DNA of 52,329 nucleotides from positions 1 through 52,329 of the IMG/VR virus record IMGVR_UViG_3300028361_000039; one strand, written 5' to 3'. Made by a program: the position numbers and the translations under genes. Below are positions 14,586 through 23,088 of the stretch, one piece after another. The stretch comes from a virus. Each line of letters opens with the position of its first letter. The first letter of the stretch is position 1. Below the pieces are notes generated by a model. That model did no database searches. It saw nothing but the letters and a program-made list of their open reading frames with translations, and was not told where the DNA came from.

Positions 14586-15220
14586 CCGGTAAATACTTTT
14601 CGATTGTCGAATGCACGGTGCCACCCGAAGAATTTTGCCTTATAGTCACTCTGGTCATCGCTTGAAAGATCCTTCCATTCAGATTCACGTGCAAGTAGGT
14701 TCTTAACACCTTGCTCCCAATCTGTGGTTTCAATAATAATTTCTAACTGCTTTTTTGCTAATATAGCAGTTTTGATGTCAGAAAAGTCTTGTTCGATGTG
14801 AATTACTTCCATACATATAGCATGAGTGACATAATCTAGTGAAAAGTCAATGCCCCATTTGGGATTAACACTTAATAGTTTGTTAAGTATAGGGCGAGTT
14901 TCGGATACTTCCTGAATACGCTGGCGGGCCTCACCTGCGAATGCACCACGGAATAATAGCATACAGTGATCTAATACCAGTCCTTCTTCTGAGTCTTCAC
15001 TATCGATATACCATGTCTGAACTGGAGCAACATGGTACTGTATATCTTTGTTTAATCTAACACCGTTCGCAATGTAATGCAAATGTTCAAGCTCGGCAGG
15101 AACTTCGTAACCGTCTTTATCAAAATCTTTAAAAGGAAGGGTTCTTAATTTTTCATAAGAAATAGGAACTGTTAGGAACGGATTAGTTTCAAATTTATTA
15201 TTAACGTTTGTTAATTTCAT
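14582..15220 (-). CDS. Conserved hypothetical protein (212 aa)
   Basis: A 212-residue protein starting MKLTNVNNKFETNPFLTVPI. It contains FKDFDKDGYEVPAELEHLHYIANG and a C-terminal DYKAKFFGWHRAF. I recall proteins of this layout as conserved but uncharacterised in marine T4-like phages. WYIDSEDSEEGLVLDHC and IEQDF could be metal-binding acidic clusters, but no catalytic family is clear. No coupling to the upstream gene (60-base gap). Confidence 0.78.
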   Translation of the reverse strand: MKLTNVNNKFETNPFLTVPISYEKLRTLPFKDFDKDGYEVPAELEHLHYIANGVRLNKDIQYHVAPVQTWYIDSEDSEEGLVLDHCMLLFRGAFAGEARQRIQEVSETRPILNKLLSVNPKWGIDFSLDYVTHAICMEVIHIEQDFSDIKTAILAKKQLEIIIETTDWEQGVKNLLARESEWKDLSSDDQSDYKAKFFGWHRAFDNRKVFTG

Positions 15221-15280
15221 ATAGCCCCTGCACTTTTGCCGACGTTGTTATAACCATTTGGTATAGTCAAGCACTAATTA

Positions 15281-15982
15281 CTAGTTATCTTTTTTCTTCT
15301 TGTCGAACTCGCCAAGTGCTTTAAGCAATGATTCTTTAATAGAATCTTTGTTTTTTGTTGACGCAGATTCTTGCCGAGGGGCCTTTGCGTTTAAAAATTG
15401 TTCGAATTCTCTTGTTAGCCTAGCGTTGTTAAAAATAACGTCTAGCTGAGCAGAATATTTCTCTATCTTACTCGACACGTTAGAATTAGTTCTAGTTGTT
15501 GCAGCCTTTTGCTTAGGTACTGATCCTTTCTTCTCTGACGATTTTCCTTGGTTACTCCCGATACCAAACGCCTTTTTAAAATTCTGAGGATTCTTATATC
15601 CTTGTTTAACTTCATCGGCGAGTCCTTCTTCGACATCGTCTTCGTCTTCGTAATCATAGGATCCTACTAGCTTATCGTCTAGCGGATGATTAGTCCGTCC
15701 AGATTTAGCCTTGGGCATAGGAACATTACCTTTAGCATAATCTCCGTTTTTTTGACTCTCGGTCAACTGTACTCCTGCAAGCGCAGCAAAATCTGATATA
15801 CTATAATCTCGATCCATGTTTAGCGATCCTGCTTCAACCTCTAAACTCTCTTCCAAGTAGTTTTTAGTTTCGTTAGTTAAAGAAGCACTTTTCTTAGCAG
15901 ACTCTTGTAATTTTCGTAGTTCTTCTTGGGTGTTCGAAGGCTCTATGTCATATAGAGTCCTTTGCAGTTTATTGTAGTCCAT
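15281..15982 (-). CDS. Conserved hypothetical protein, acidic, probably virion-associated (233 aa)
   Basis: A 233-residue protein, MDYNKLQRTLYDIEPSN..., with a low-complexity middle (SYDYEDEDDVEEG) and a basic Ser/Lys-rich segment, then a helical C-terminus (REFEQFLNAKAPRQ, SIKESLLKALGEFDKKKK). It follows the late gene at 15995 by 12 bases, so it should be a late product. The charged, disordered layout fits a scaffold or internal head protein; this is inference. Confidence 0.75.
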   Translation of the reverse strand: MDYNKLQRTLYDIEPSNTQEELRKLQESAKKSASLTNETKNYLEESLEVEAGSLNMDRDYSISDFAALAGVQLTESQKNGDYAKGNVPMPKAKSGRTNHPLDDKLVGSYDYEDEDDVEEGLADEVKQGYKNPQNFKKAFGIGSNQGKSSEKKGSVPKQKAATTRTNSNVSSKIEKYSAQLDVIFNNARLTREFEQFLNAKAPRQESASTKNKDSIKESLLKALGEFDKKKKDN

Positions 15983-15994
15983 AAATAATTCCTG

Positions 15995-17002
15995 TTACTT
16001 CTTTTTTCGAGTTCTTGATTCTTGGAACTCGTCACTAGGCATATTGGTACCTTTACGAACACTACCTTGATTTGTTTGACGCTTGTGTGCAGCTTGCATG
16101 TACTTTTCAATCATGTCTTGCGGAATGCCAGTTTGCTTAATTATGTCTCTAATACTTGACGGCCCGGCACTAGTGCCGAAACGAGTAAACGCATCACCTA
16201 ATGTGCTTAACTGGTTTGATACATTGTCGTCCTTTTGACTAACTGCCATATCCATCATAGTACGCCCTAATTCAACTACTTCGGAATTTTCGTTTAGCTT
16301 ATTTGACCCATTACGCTGACTGGTAGAGCGTTCTGCTAATTTAGCACCCAAGCGACCAGCAAACTTGCGTCTAACACTTTCAGTTGTTGGATCACTTGAC
16401 TTAGTTGTTATTTGCACTTTTTTATCAGGATACTTTTTCCTAATGGTCCCCGCGGCTTTCTTAGCTGCATCAAAGTTTCTAAACTCAACCGGCTGGCCAT
16501 CTTTTTTCCACAACTTGCCGTTTATTAGCATATAATGTGGAGACATCTTAGACATTTTTCTTGCAGTGTTAATGCTGCCAGCCTTTTCGTCATCTTTGGT
16601 ATCGTAAGCAATATCCTTGCCCATCTGGTCGCGCTTGGCCGGTCCGCCCATTACACCCCCGGACCGATTATCAAATCTACCTTCGCCTACTGTGATCTCA
16701 CTAGACGGCATTCCGCCTGGCATGTTGATTTCGCCCTTGGACTTAATCTTGTATTCTAGATTGTGATACACTGTATCCATGTAGTCTGCGGCTTTGGTAA
16801 TTTTTGCTTGCTGCCATGCTTCTAGATCATAAGTATCTGGTAGTGTTTTCATTAAGTCATGAAGTTTTATTGCATACTCTGCAATGCGGTATAGTTGTGA
16901 TCGAGCCATTTGTAACTCGTGATCAGCGTCGGCTGTTCCTGCTAGATCAGATATTGATTCATTCACCCTACTGACTTTTCTTTTAATTTTGGTGTTAGCC
17001 AT
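15995..17002 (-). CDS. Conserved hypothetical late protein (335 aa)
   Basis: A 335-residue basic protein. Residues 30-90 hold SQLYRIAEYAIKLHDLMK, LEAWQQAKITKAADY and DTVYHNLEYKIK, helices I recall in conserved marine T4-like phage proteins of unknown role. The rest is Gly/Ser/Lys rich with a MSPHYMLINGKLWKKDG segment that reads like a small beta domain. A late promoter box lies 23 bases upstream (17025-17032), which indicates a virion or morphogenesis role. Confidence 0.78.
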   Translation of the reverse strand: MANTKIKRKVSRVNESISDLAGTADADHELQMARSQLYRIAEYAIKLHDLMKTLPDTYDLEAWQQAKITKAADYMDTVYHNLEYKIKSKGEINMPGGMPSSEITVGEGRFDNRSGGVMGGPAKRDQMGKDIAYDTKDDEKAGSINTARKMSKMSPHYMLINGKLWKKDGQPVEFRNFDAAKKAAGTIRKKYPDKKVQITTKSSDPTTESVRRKFAGRLGAKLAERSTSQRNGSNKLNENSEVVELGRTMMDMAVSQKDDNVSNQLSTLGDAFTRFGTSAGPSSIRDIIKQTGIPQDMIEKYMQAAHKRQTNQGSVRKGTNMPSDEFQESRTRKKK

Positions 17003-17024
17003 AGTTTTAATCTCCTAATAATCT

Positions 17025-17032
17025 TATTTATC
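17025..17032 (-). promoter_or_regulatory. Late promoter box GATAAATA
   Basis: CGATAAATAAG on the minus strand, 23 bases before the 335-aa gene and overlapping the stop codon of the ParB-like gene. Same box as at 30357, 46279 and 47753. Confidence 0.75.
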
Positions 17033-17699
17033 GTTTAACCGGCCGCCCACCCATTATGTTGTCATTGACATCAAGGGCATTTTTTGCTGTACCGTTTTTA
17101 TTTTTCTTCTGCGGGGCAATCGGAACTCCGTTTTTATCTAATTTAGCTTTAGCTTTTGCTGCTGTAGGATTAGCTACGCTTGCAACTGCGCCTGCGCTAG
17201 TTCCGCCTGCTGTTGCAGACTCTTTAACCGCAGGATCGTCTTGCGGGTTTGGAGTTTCTTCTGAATCAATGTCGTAAATGTCTTTATAATAGGTCTTAGG
17301 AAAAGCATGTACTAACTTTAGTAACTGTTTTACCGGAACGTCTGCACGAATTACGCTGACTGATGCAAGGGTGTTTACTGCTGCTAGCCATCGGTGGTGA
17401 CCGTCAATAATATAGTTATCCGAACTTGCAATAATAGGCTTTTCATTCTTTCTTTTTAGAAGAGCTTTCATAACCCCTTTGTCACTAAACTCTTTTTGTA
17501 CTGGTTTTAGCGTTCTTGCTGGTAGCCGACCTCGAGTAATAGTAACACCGTTGCTTTCTAAGTATTTAAGGAATTCCGGATAATCTTTCTCTTTAATTTG
17601 TGGCATCTTTCTGCGAGGAATACCAAGCGTCTGTGAAGGATCTGGTTTGTCGATTCGAAATTCGCTTAATATGTTCTCGTCTAGGTCGGTTATTTTCAC
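17028..17699 (-). CDS. ParB/sulfiredoxin-fold domain protein
   Basis: A 223-residue protein. Residues 55-120 have the ParB-type nuclease/NTPase fold: LPARTLKPVQKEF, KPIIASSDNYIIDGHHRWLAA (the DGHHR nucleotide-binding motif). The C-terminal 90 residues are a low-complexity Ala/Lys tail. The start is GTG at 17697-17699, overlapping the previous stop as GTGA. N-terminal KITDLDENILSEF resembles short leaders on neighbouring genes. The role in the phage is unknown. Confidence 0.82.
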   Translation of the reverse strand: MKITDLDENILSEFRIDKPDPSQTLGIPRRKMPQIKEKDYPEFLKYLESNGVTITRGRLPARTLKPVQKEFSDKGVMKALLKRKNEKPIIASSDNYIIDGHHRWLAAVNTLASVSVIRADVPVKQLLKLVHAFPKTYYKDIYDIDSEETPNPQDDPAVKESATAGGTSAGAVASVANPTAAKAKAKLDKNGVPIAPQKKNKNGTAKNALDVNDNIMGGRPVKR

Positions 17700-17866
17700 T
17701 TCTTAATATCCTTTTTATGTCTTAGTGTGGGTGGCCGGCCGTCTTTATCTACTATGTTACCAAACTTGGCAGCTTGTATCTTTACTTCGTCAGGACCAAC
17801 ATCAGGAGTAGTGTTTACTCCTTTAACAATTCTGCCTACTGCTTCTGTAATTTCTTCTATTTTCAT
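17696..17866 (-). CDS. Small hypothetical protein (56 aa)
   Basis: A frame from the ATG at 17864-17866 to TGA at 17696, 56 residues (MKIEEITEAVGRIVKG...). GGTAAGA lies upstream, and the stop overlaps the GTG of the ParB-like gene (GTGA). It contains TTPDVGPDEVKIQAAKFGN and a basic end (RHKKDIKK). It fills the gap between two genes exactly, which is good evidence that it is real. Function unknown. Confidence 0.72.
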   Translation of the reverse strand: MKIEEITEAVGRIVKGVNTTPDVGPDEVKIQAAKFGNIVDKDGRPPTLRHKKDIKK

Positions 17867-17868
17867 TC

Positions 17869-18183
17869 TTACCTTTTCGGCGACTTTGCACCCATTTGGT
17901 CTAGTGATGCATCTATGTGCAGTGCAAGTTCAAAATCTAAATCTGTTAATCCCCCTGCATCATGAGTTGTAATAGCAATTGTAACTTCGTTATAAAAGAA
18001 CATAAAATCAGCAAAATGATCTAATTTTACTTGCGCTTCTTCAATATCCATAAAGAAACGTAAAGTTTGATTATAGTCATCGAACGTAACCTCTTTATAG
18101 AGATAGGTGCCTTTGCGCATTTCCCAGTCAGGAGTATGCTTTTTGCGTATCTCTTCTGCTTGTAAGGGCTTTAACTTGTTCAT
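17869..18183 (-). CDS. Pterin-4a-carbinolamine dehydratase-like protein (PCD/DCoH)
   Basis: A 104-residue protein with the PCD fold pattern: YKEVTFDDYNQTLRFFMDI, then EEAQVKLDHFADFMFFYN (usual HHP site replaced by DHF), then VTIAITTHDAGGLTDLDFELA, which is the characteristic THdaGGLT segment. The family dehydrates 4a-hydroxy-tetrahydropterins or acts as a dimerisation cofactor. The first of the usual three active-site His residues appears altered, so catalysis is doubtful. ATGA overlap with the upstream gene. It joins the pterin theme (folE, QueD-like, folA) of the window. Confidence 0.82.
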   Translation of the reverse strand: MNKLKPLQAEEIRKKHTPDWEMRKGTYLYKEVTFDDYNQTLRFFMDIEEAQVKLDHFADFMFFYNEVTIAITTHDAGGLTDLDFELALHIDASLDQMGAKSPKR

Positions 18184-18410
18184 TTATTGCGTCCTCTAAA
18201 AGTAGGAGTCTGATTAAGGTTATTAACTTGTTTAAACCATAAATCGAACCATTCAGGTGTGCCTGGCGCAAAACCTTGCTCACGTTGCGTTTCTTTAATT
18301 TCTGCTGCTTTATAACTGCGTTCTTCTATTGTAATAGCAGGGGAGTATTCCTGATACCCTTTAAACTCGTTTACTCCAGCCAACTGTTTAATTCGAGCTA
18401 ATTCATCCAT
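18180..18410 (-). CDS. Small hypothetical protein (76 aa)
   Basis: A 76-residue protein, MDELARIKQLAGVNEFKGY..., with PGTPEWFDLWFKQVNNLNQ near the C-terminus. The MDELxRIxxLAGV start recurs in marine T4-like phage proteins and may be a leader. It overlaps the next gene as ATGA and follows the nucleotidyltransferase gene by one base. Confidence 0.7.
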   Translation of the reverse strand: MDELARIKQLAGVNEFKGYQEYSPAITIEERSYKAAEIKETQREQGFAPGTPEWFDLWFKQVNNLNQTPTFRGRNK

Positions 18411-18411
18411 G

Positions 18412-19755
18412 TTAAGTAAGAGGATTCCATTTGTTTGTCACACTATCCCAACATAAATTTTGTTGGCGGGCAGCTTCGTTAATACTTGCATGTTCTATTC
18501 TAATCATTTCAGCAATGGACTCGTACGCAAATTCCTTCCCGGCTAACTTTGTGCCAGTGTATTCTTGTACAATCTTCCAAACAGCTTGATCCTGTCCGTC
18601 GTCAATAAGACTTCTTACCTTGTCGATTAATGCACTGTCATCATTCTCTTTAGCTTTTCTGTAGAACTGAACTAACTCCATCATTCCAATATTACCAGTA
18701 TATGATGCCATCTCATTAGTACCTCGATGCACTTTAGAGCAAGTGTTTTCTACTTGTAGCACTTGATTAGAAGTTTGAAAGTTCTTTTTACGCATTACAG
18801 TCTTGGCAACAAGATCAATACCTTCGCCAGTTTCGTCCCAATTTAAAACAAATGGTAGGTTTATATCAGTGGACATAGACTTAATGACAGCCTGGGCCTC
18901 TGGCCTCATCTGTGATATCTTCTGTCCCCACTTGCGATAGGCATTATTAAACAGCGTAACAATCTCAGCAATAGTAATTTTCGGACTGTTTCTTGAATGA
19001 TTAATCTGATTAAAGAAATGTCGTGTAAATATAAAGTCAATGTCTAAACTAGAAAATAATTGATTAAGATACTTTTCTAGTTTTTGTAGATCCTGACCAG
19101 TAACATCAGGTGTGGACGTATTCTGATCGTCCTCAGAAGTTGCAACTTCATTTGACCCTAGCGCATCGTCTAACAATTTTGCCGCTACGCTACCATTTTT
19201 TCCGTACATTAATTGTGCGGCCTTCGACTTGTCCTGGCTGCTCATAGTCGGCCAACCTGATCTAAGTTCGCTGGCACTTTTAATCTGCATTCCGCCGAAG
19301 TCAAAGTCAACAGCAGGACCGTATACCATGTAACCCATCTCGTCAGCAGTGTTTAAATCTTTGCCGGCATAACTTCTTAAGTAGCCGGGCTCACCGTTCT
19401 TTTTTATTTGGTCTGGCTTTGGATGATTATCTTTGTCTTTTGTGCTGCGTACAAATACCAAAGCTGAGTTGTCATCAATAAGTTGTTTGTAACTAGCTGC
19501 ATTAAATGGACTTTTAACTTCAATGAAGTTGTTTTGGGGTACTCCCGACATAATTGCAAGTTTTTTCTTTACATCGAACGGGAAAGGTCTTGATAAGGTA
19601 TCACTTGTTGCAGCAACATAGACATTAGATTGTCCAAAACTTTTCACAGCCCAGTCGTATAGACTTTTGTGCCCAGGATGGAAGGGATGAAATCCCCCAG
19701 GCATTATTGCCACTATACGTTTTGCTTTAGCTTCATATAATTGTCTTAATAACAT
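18412..19755 (-). CDS. Nucleotidyltransferase-fold protein (cytidylyltransferase-like) with C-terminal extension
   Basis: A 447-residue protein. Residues 12-130 are an HxGH-type nucleotidyltransferase: MPGGFHPFHPGHKSL (His26, His29), AATSDT and FVRSTKDKD. This family transfers NMP to small phosphorylated substrates. The C-terminal 250 residues are a separate domain (KLEKYLNQLFSSLDIDFIFTRHFFNQINH..., KVHRGTNEMASYTGNIGMME) without a match I know. It is one of a run of late-type genes and follows the ligase-like gene, with which it may work on a shared nucleotide substrate. Confidence 0.82.
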   Translation of the reverse strand: MLLRQLYEAKAKRIVAIMPGGFHPFHPGHKSLYDWAVKSFGQSNVYVAATSDTLSRPFPFDVKKKLAIMSGVPQNNFIEVKSPFNAASYKQLIDDNSALVFVRSTKDKDNHPKPDQIKKNGEPGYLRSYAGKDLNTADEMGYMVYGPAVDFDFGGMQIKSASELRSGWPTMSSQDKSKAAQLMYGKNGSVAAKLLDDALGSNEVATSEDDQNTSTPDVTGQDLQKLEKYLNQLFSSLDIDFIFTRHFFNQINHSRNSPKITIAEIVTLFNNAYRKWGQKISQMRPEAQAVIKSMSTDINLPFVLNWDETGEGIDLVAKTVMRKKNFQTSNQVLQVENTCSKVHRGTNEMASYTGNIGMMELVQFYRKAKENDDSALIDKVRSLIDDGQDQAVWKIVQEYTGTKLAGKEFAYESIAEMIRIEHASINEAARQQNLCWDSVTNKWNPLT

Positions 19756-19764
19756 TCCCTGTTC

Positions 19765-21321
19765 CTAGTGTGGTTGCCATCTTTGTCTAGGCACAAGTTT
19801 AATCTTTGAATCTTGTGCTACGTATCCCTCACCGCCTCGCACTCCGTCAGTGCTTGCACTAACGTCACTATCTGCGCTATCTAATTGATCGATCACATTA
19901 TCTTTAACGGCCATGATTTCTTTAACTAATCTAAAAATTAGTGGAATAGCATTAGGTGACGCTTGTGCCATATCAATAATTTTCTTTTGTTTATTAGCAC
20001 TTACTTTTGAGTTTTCGAGCCACTTAAAGAATCCAGTTTCTAGTCCTGCTAAATTTTTTGCCTTGCTAGTTTGATTTACATAAGTGTAAATTATGTTCTT
20101 CATATCAGACAGTCCTTTGATCGGAGCTAGAAATTGATCAATAATTGGAGCAAACTTTTTAGCGTCTTGTCGTATCCTATCAATACCAGAAGTGTCAATT
20201 TCTGGCTGGTGAGTTACATAGGTCTGACCTAAAACAACTGCATCCCTGCTGGCTAATTCATTAACATCAGTAATCGGAGTACCGTTTTTACTTCCAAACT
20301 CGCTAAACTTTGTGTGAACAACAACACCAACTCTACTAGCTGCAATGCGCTTACCAAGCTCGCTATCGCTGCTCACAGTGTATTTAACTTGATTAGGAGT
20401 AAACTCAATTCCTGCCTTGGTCGTTTCAAAGGGATCGCGTGGAGTATACAGTAAGTCCCCAAACACATACCCTCGAAACTGCGGCGGAGTTGCTCGCTGC
20501 ATAATTTTAAATACCACACCCATGCTCGAAGCAAACTCTGCTCGCTTAGGATCACCCTGGTCCTTGCCGGTGCTATTAATAAAATCTTCTAGCTGTTGAG
20601 CAGAAGTGGCTTTGATCCTACCCCATGCGTTCTTATTGACTAACACAAACTGCCCTTGATCATCACGCCCCCAGTAGACCGTTGGCATGCCATCATACTT
20701 AATACTTACGTCAGAACTATCGGATCCTAGTTTGTCTAGTATGTCTGCTGCTTTGATTGCGCCTACGCTACCGTCAACAAAAACTAGGTCTTCTAGATGT
20801 TGATATTCTCGCCCAACAGTAGCTTCCGTTAATTTCTTTGATTCTCTAAGTGCGTCGACGTTAAAACGTAATGACATAACACTCATGAACTTGTCAAATT
20901 TTGAAATATCATTAAATACAAACAGTTGTGAGTAAGAAGTGTTGCTTAAACGGGTATCTGGGTACTTTTTATTCTGTTCGAACTGGTATATTGTTATGCC
21001 GTTGCTGTCAACAAAGATTTCTAAAAGTTCTAACGGAGTCGTCGAACCAAATAGTCTCATTTGATTATTACCTGTGTAGAATGCAAAAGCAGGAATATAC
21101 TTGTTGCCCACAACTGGCTTTGTTACGCTTAAACTTAGCAGCTTCTCTACTTGTTTGATTGTGCGTTGATCAAGATCTTCGCTTAGTAGTTTACCGGATA
21201 TTTCTGCATCCACAACCTGGAGGTAATCCAGTACATTTAATACTCCGTTAATATCTCTAAACGATTCAGGTACCTCTTCTAGCGGAAGATTTTTAATTTT
21301 GCTAAACTCAGCAAATCGCAT
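19765..21321 (-). CDS. Nucleotidyltransferase/ligase-like protein (DUF6267-like)
   Basis: A 518-residue protein. The core begins near residue 165 with LTEATVGREYQHLEDLVF and has IKYDGMPTVYWG (Lys208), the KxDG motif I of DNA/RNA ligases and capping enzymes, then GYVFGDLLYTP (motif III-like) and VGVVVHTKFSE (motif IV-like). I recall related proteins as DUF6267 in marine phages. The motif V lysines are less clear, so ligation is not proven. The first 160 residues are an added domain. Its start is directly after the stop of the previous gene. Confidence 0.72.
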   Translation of the reverse strand: MRFAEFSKIKNLPLEEVPESFRDINGVLNVLDYLQVVDAEISGKLLSEDLDQRTIKQVEKLLSLSVTKPVVGNKYIPAFAFYTGNNQMRLFGSTTPLELLEIFVDSNGITIYQFEQNKKYPDTRLSNTSYSQLFVFNDISKFDKFMSVMSLRFNVDALRESKKLTEATVGREYQHLEDLVFVDGSVGAIKAADILDKLGSDSSDVSIKYDGMPTVYWGRDDQGQFVLVNKNAWGRIKATSAQQLEDFINSTGKDQGDPKRAEFASSMGVVFKIMQRATPPQFRGYVFGDLLYTPRDPFETTKAGIEFTPNQVKYTVSSDSELGKRIAASRVGVVVHTKFSEFGSKNGTPITDVNELASRDAVVLGQTYVTHQPEIDTSGIDRIRQDAKKFAPIIDQFLAPIKGLSDMKNIIYTYVNQTSKAKNLAGLETGFFKWLENSKVSANKQKKIIDMAQASPNAIPLIFRLVKEIMAVKDNVIDQLDSADSDVSASTDGVRGGEGYVAQDSKIKLVPRQRWQPH

Positions 21322-21642
21322 TTAGTAAGCTCCATTTCTTATCTGAGTTAATTCTTCTGCAAATAATTTGTCAACAATCGCTCGTTTGTCGTCTTTCTTA
21401 AATACTCGATTAAGACTGCCTAATTGAAACTGATCGCAGTAAGACTCCATTGCACTCCCTACAGCTTGCCCTAGACATTTATTAGGGTCAATATGTTTTT
21501 TTGAATCATGCAGATCTTTCATTTTCATTATAGCAGGAAATAACGACTTGCGATAAATTATAGGATCATTTCTCATGTAGATAATGACATCCTCGACAGT
21601 GCCTTCTGTATCAAACGAGTCTTCAAATTCTACTAATCTCAT
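21322..21642 (-). CDS. Conserved hypothetical protein (106 aa)
   Basis: A 106-residue helical protein, MRLVEFEDSFDTEGTVEDV..., with a central Cys pair region (NKCLGQAVGSAMESYCDQF). No known family. It is immediately followed by the ligase-like gene. The MR-hydrophobic-x-E-F start is shared with the next gene (MRFAEF), which hints at a common leader. Confidence 0.72.
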   Translation of the reverse strand: MRLVEFEDSFDTEGTVEDVIIYMRNDPIIYRKSLFPAIMKMKDLHDSKKHIDPNKCLGQAVGSAMESYCDQFQLGSLNRVFKKDDKRAIVDKLFAEELTQIRNGAY

Positions 21643-21678
21643 AATATTTCCTTTACCGCTAGACGATCATTTGATTCG

Positions 21679-22152
21679 TTAATCCTCATCTGACTCTTCC
21701 TCACTTGGAAATGTGGACTTGTCCTGCCACTGATAACTGATTTTGTCTTCATCAATCGGCCCACCTTTTGCCCAAGTTCGACAAGCTCTTGCAGAATGGC
21801 ACTTGAAATGATGCATCCAGCAGTATCCTAACTCGCCATCTTCGTCTGATGTAGGCCCTGGCAAACAGTCATTCATTCTTTCAGAAATATCAAATGCTAC
21901 ACAATTACCGCAAACACTCGACTTTGCTGCCTTTACTGTTGTACTCCAAAACTCTGCAATGTCTTCCCAGTATGTTCCTGGTTCGTCTACATTAAGAGGT
22001 CCGTACTGAACATGCTCTGCTTGTACAGCATCGTTTCTATTTATTGTGTTTATTTTCAAATCTTTTGTTGCAGGGGGACACTCCATCTTTGCTTCTATTA
22101 ATCGCAAAGAAAATTCTCTGTTTTGTACTGCTGCTACGTCTTGCATTCTCAT
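21679..22152 (-). CDS. Cysteine-rich protein, probable metal or Fe-S binder (157 aa)
   Basis: A 157-residue protein with a CGNC pair followed by DCLPG, GYCWMHHFKC and ARACRTWAKGG: seven cysteines in about 55 residues, with two His. This is a metal- or Fe-S-binding pattern; I cannot assign the centre. I chose the ATG at 22150-22152 (MRMQDVAAVQNREF) because it follows the upstream stop by ten bases with AAGGGA ahead; an earlier in-frame start would overlap the upstream gene by over 120 bases. The tail is acidic. Confidence 0.78.
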   Translation of the reverse strand: MRMQDVAAVQNREFSLRLIEAKMECPPATKDLKINTINRNDAVQAEHVQYGPLNVDEPGTYWEDIAEFWSTTVKAAKSSVCGNCVAFDISERMNDCLPGPTSDEDGELGYCWMHHFKCHSARACRTWAKGGPIDEDKISYQWQDKSTFPSEEESDED

Positions 22153-22162
22153 AATATTTCCC

Positions 22163-22735
22163 TTACCAGTTTTTGCAACTCCAGTACTTTGCGGAAGTAT
22201 TGGGTCCTGGATTGTCGCAATTATGTCTTGCCCTAAAACTCTTTTTTGCTTCAGGGTTGTCTGCTTTGATTTCCATATCAGGATCACCAAAGTTTACTTT
22301 CTTTGTATTCTTGGTCTTTGGATCTGTAACGTATACATGAAACTTTTTCGGTCCGTCGGAGCTTCTAATGGGCTTACCTAGCTTAACTTTGCTACCTTGA
22401 TACTCAGCTTCGTCTAGCTGTACACTATTATACCACATAACACCGTATTCTTCAAAGAACTCATTTGCATTAAGTGTTTCCTCGTTAGATAATTCTCCGT
22501 CCATAGTTGAAATTTCAATGTCAAAGTCATCATAACCGTTTTCAAAAAGGTAATTTGCTAACCTTTCTGCATACTCGTCTGATTCATCTTCGGCCAAGTT
22601 GCGTTCTAAAGGTATATGAAATACACTTGCGTTCTGTTCTGTTTCTAAAAGTTCTAATGCAGGAAAGATAGTGTTATCCAGACTTTCCAGTAAACCCTCT
22701 TTCTTTTCAAAGATTATTCTTACAAAATGGTTCAT
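22163..22735 (-). CDS. DUF5872-like protein (190 aa)
   Basis: A 190-residue protein. The last 70 residues (LGKPIRSSDGPKKFHVYV... NFGDPDMEI... SFRARHNCDNPGP... YWSCKNW) match a conserved phage C-terminal domain I know as DUF5872. The N-terminal 110 residues are acidic and separate. The role is unknown. It lies between two late-type genes, consistent with a virion protein. Confidence 0.72.
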   Translation of the reverse strand: MNHFVRIIFEKKEGLLESLDNTIFPALELLETEQNASVFHIPLERNLAEDESDEYAERLANYLFENGYDDFDIEISTMDGELSNEETLNANEFFEEYGVMWYNSVQLDEAEYQGSKVKLGKPIRSSDGPKKFHVYVTDPKTKNTKKVNFGDPDMEIKADNPEAKKSFRARHNCDNPGPNTSAKYWSCKNW

Positions 22736-22745
22736 AGCTTAGGTC

Positions 22746-23087
22746 CTAGTGATTTAACACGATGGAATCAACTGTTCCACCAACAAAACTAACAACTGCT
22801 CTTATCCAAACATAATTGCCAGTGAAGTTAATAATCCTACTGCCAAAGCCATTGCTATCGTTATATAAATGCACAGTAAACCAATCTTCGTCGATGGGGT
22901 CTAATGCTAGAGTTGCCTGAATGATAATGGATCCATTCAGGCTGTCGTAGGTGTACTGTACAGTATGTACTCCGTCTCTTCTGCCGTAGTAACCGTCACC
23001 TTTATATTTTTCTCCAGTGACTGTTTCGGTTATAGCCGATTCGCTAGAGTGAGTGTTGTTTGATAAAATTATTTCGCTAGTTGCCAT
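22746..23087 (-). CDS. Beta-rich conserved virion-type protein (113 aa)
   Basis: A 113-residue protein with a Ser/Thr-rich start and alternating beta strands (GVHTVQYTYDSLNGSII, DWFTVHLYNDSNGFGS, NYVWIRAVVSFVGGTV), like a head-decoration or tail-associated beta-sandwich. The ATG at 23085-23087 follows the stop of the upstream gene by one base. A TTG five codons earlier is possible but would overlap it. Confidence 0.75.
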   Translation of the reverse strand: MATSEIILSNNTHSSESAITETVTGEKYKGDGYYGRRDGVHTVQYTYDSLNGSIIIQATLALDPIDEDWFTVHLYNDSNGFGSRIINFTGNYVWIRAVVSFVGGTVDSIVLNH

Positions 23088-23088
23088 G

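Noticed and set aside
15236-15270. TTGACT at 15265-15270 as an early promoter of the 212-aa gene
   Set aside because: The only -10-like TATAAC is 12 bases away and the 17-base position reads CAACGT, unlike the nine supported promoters.
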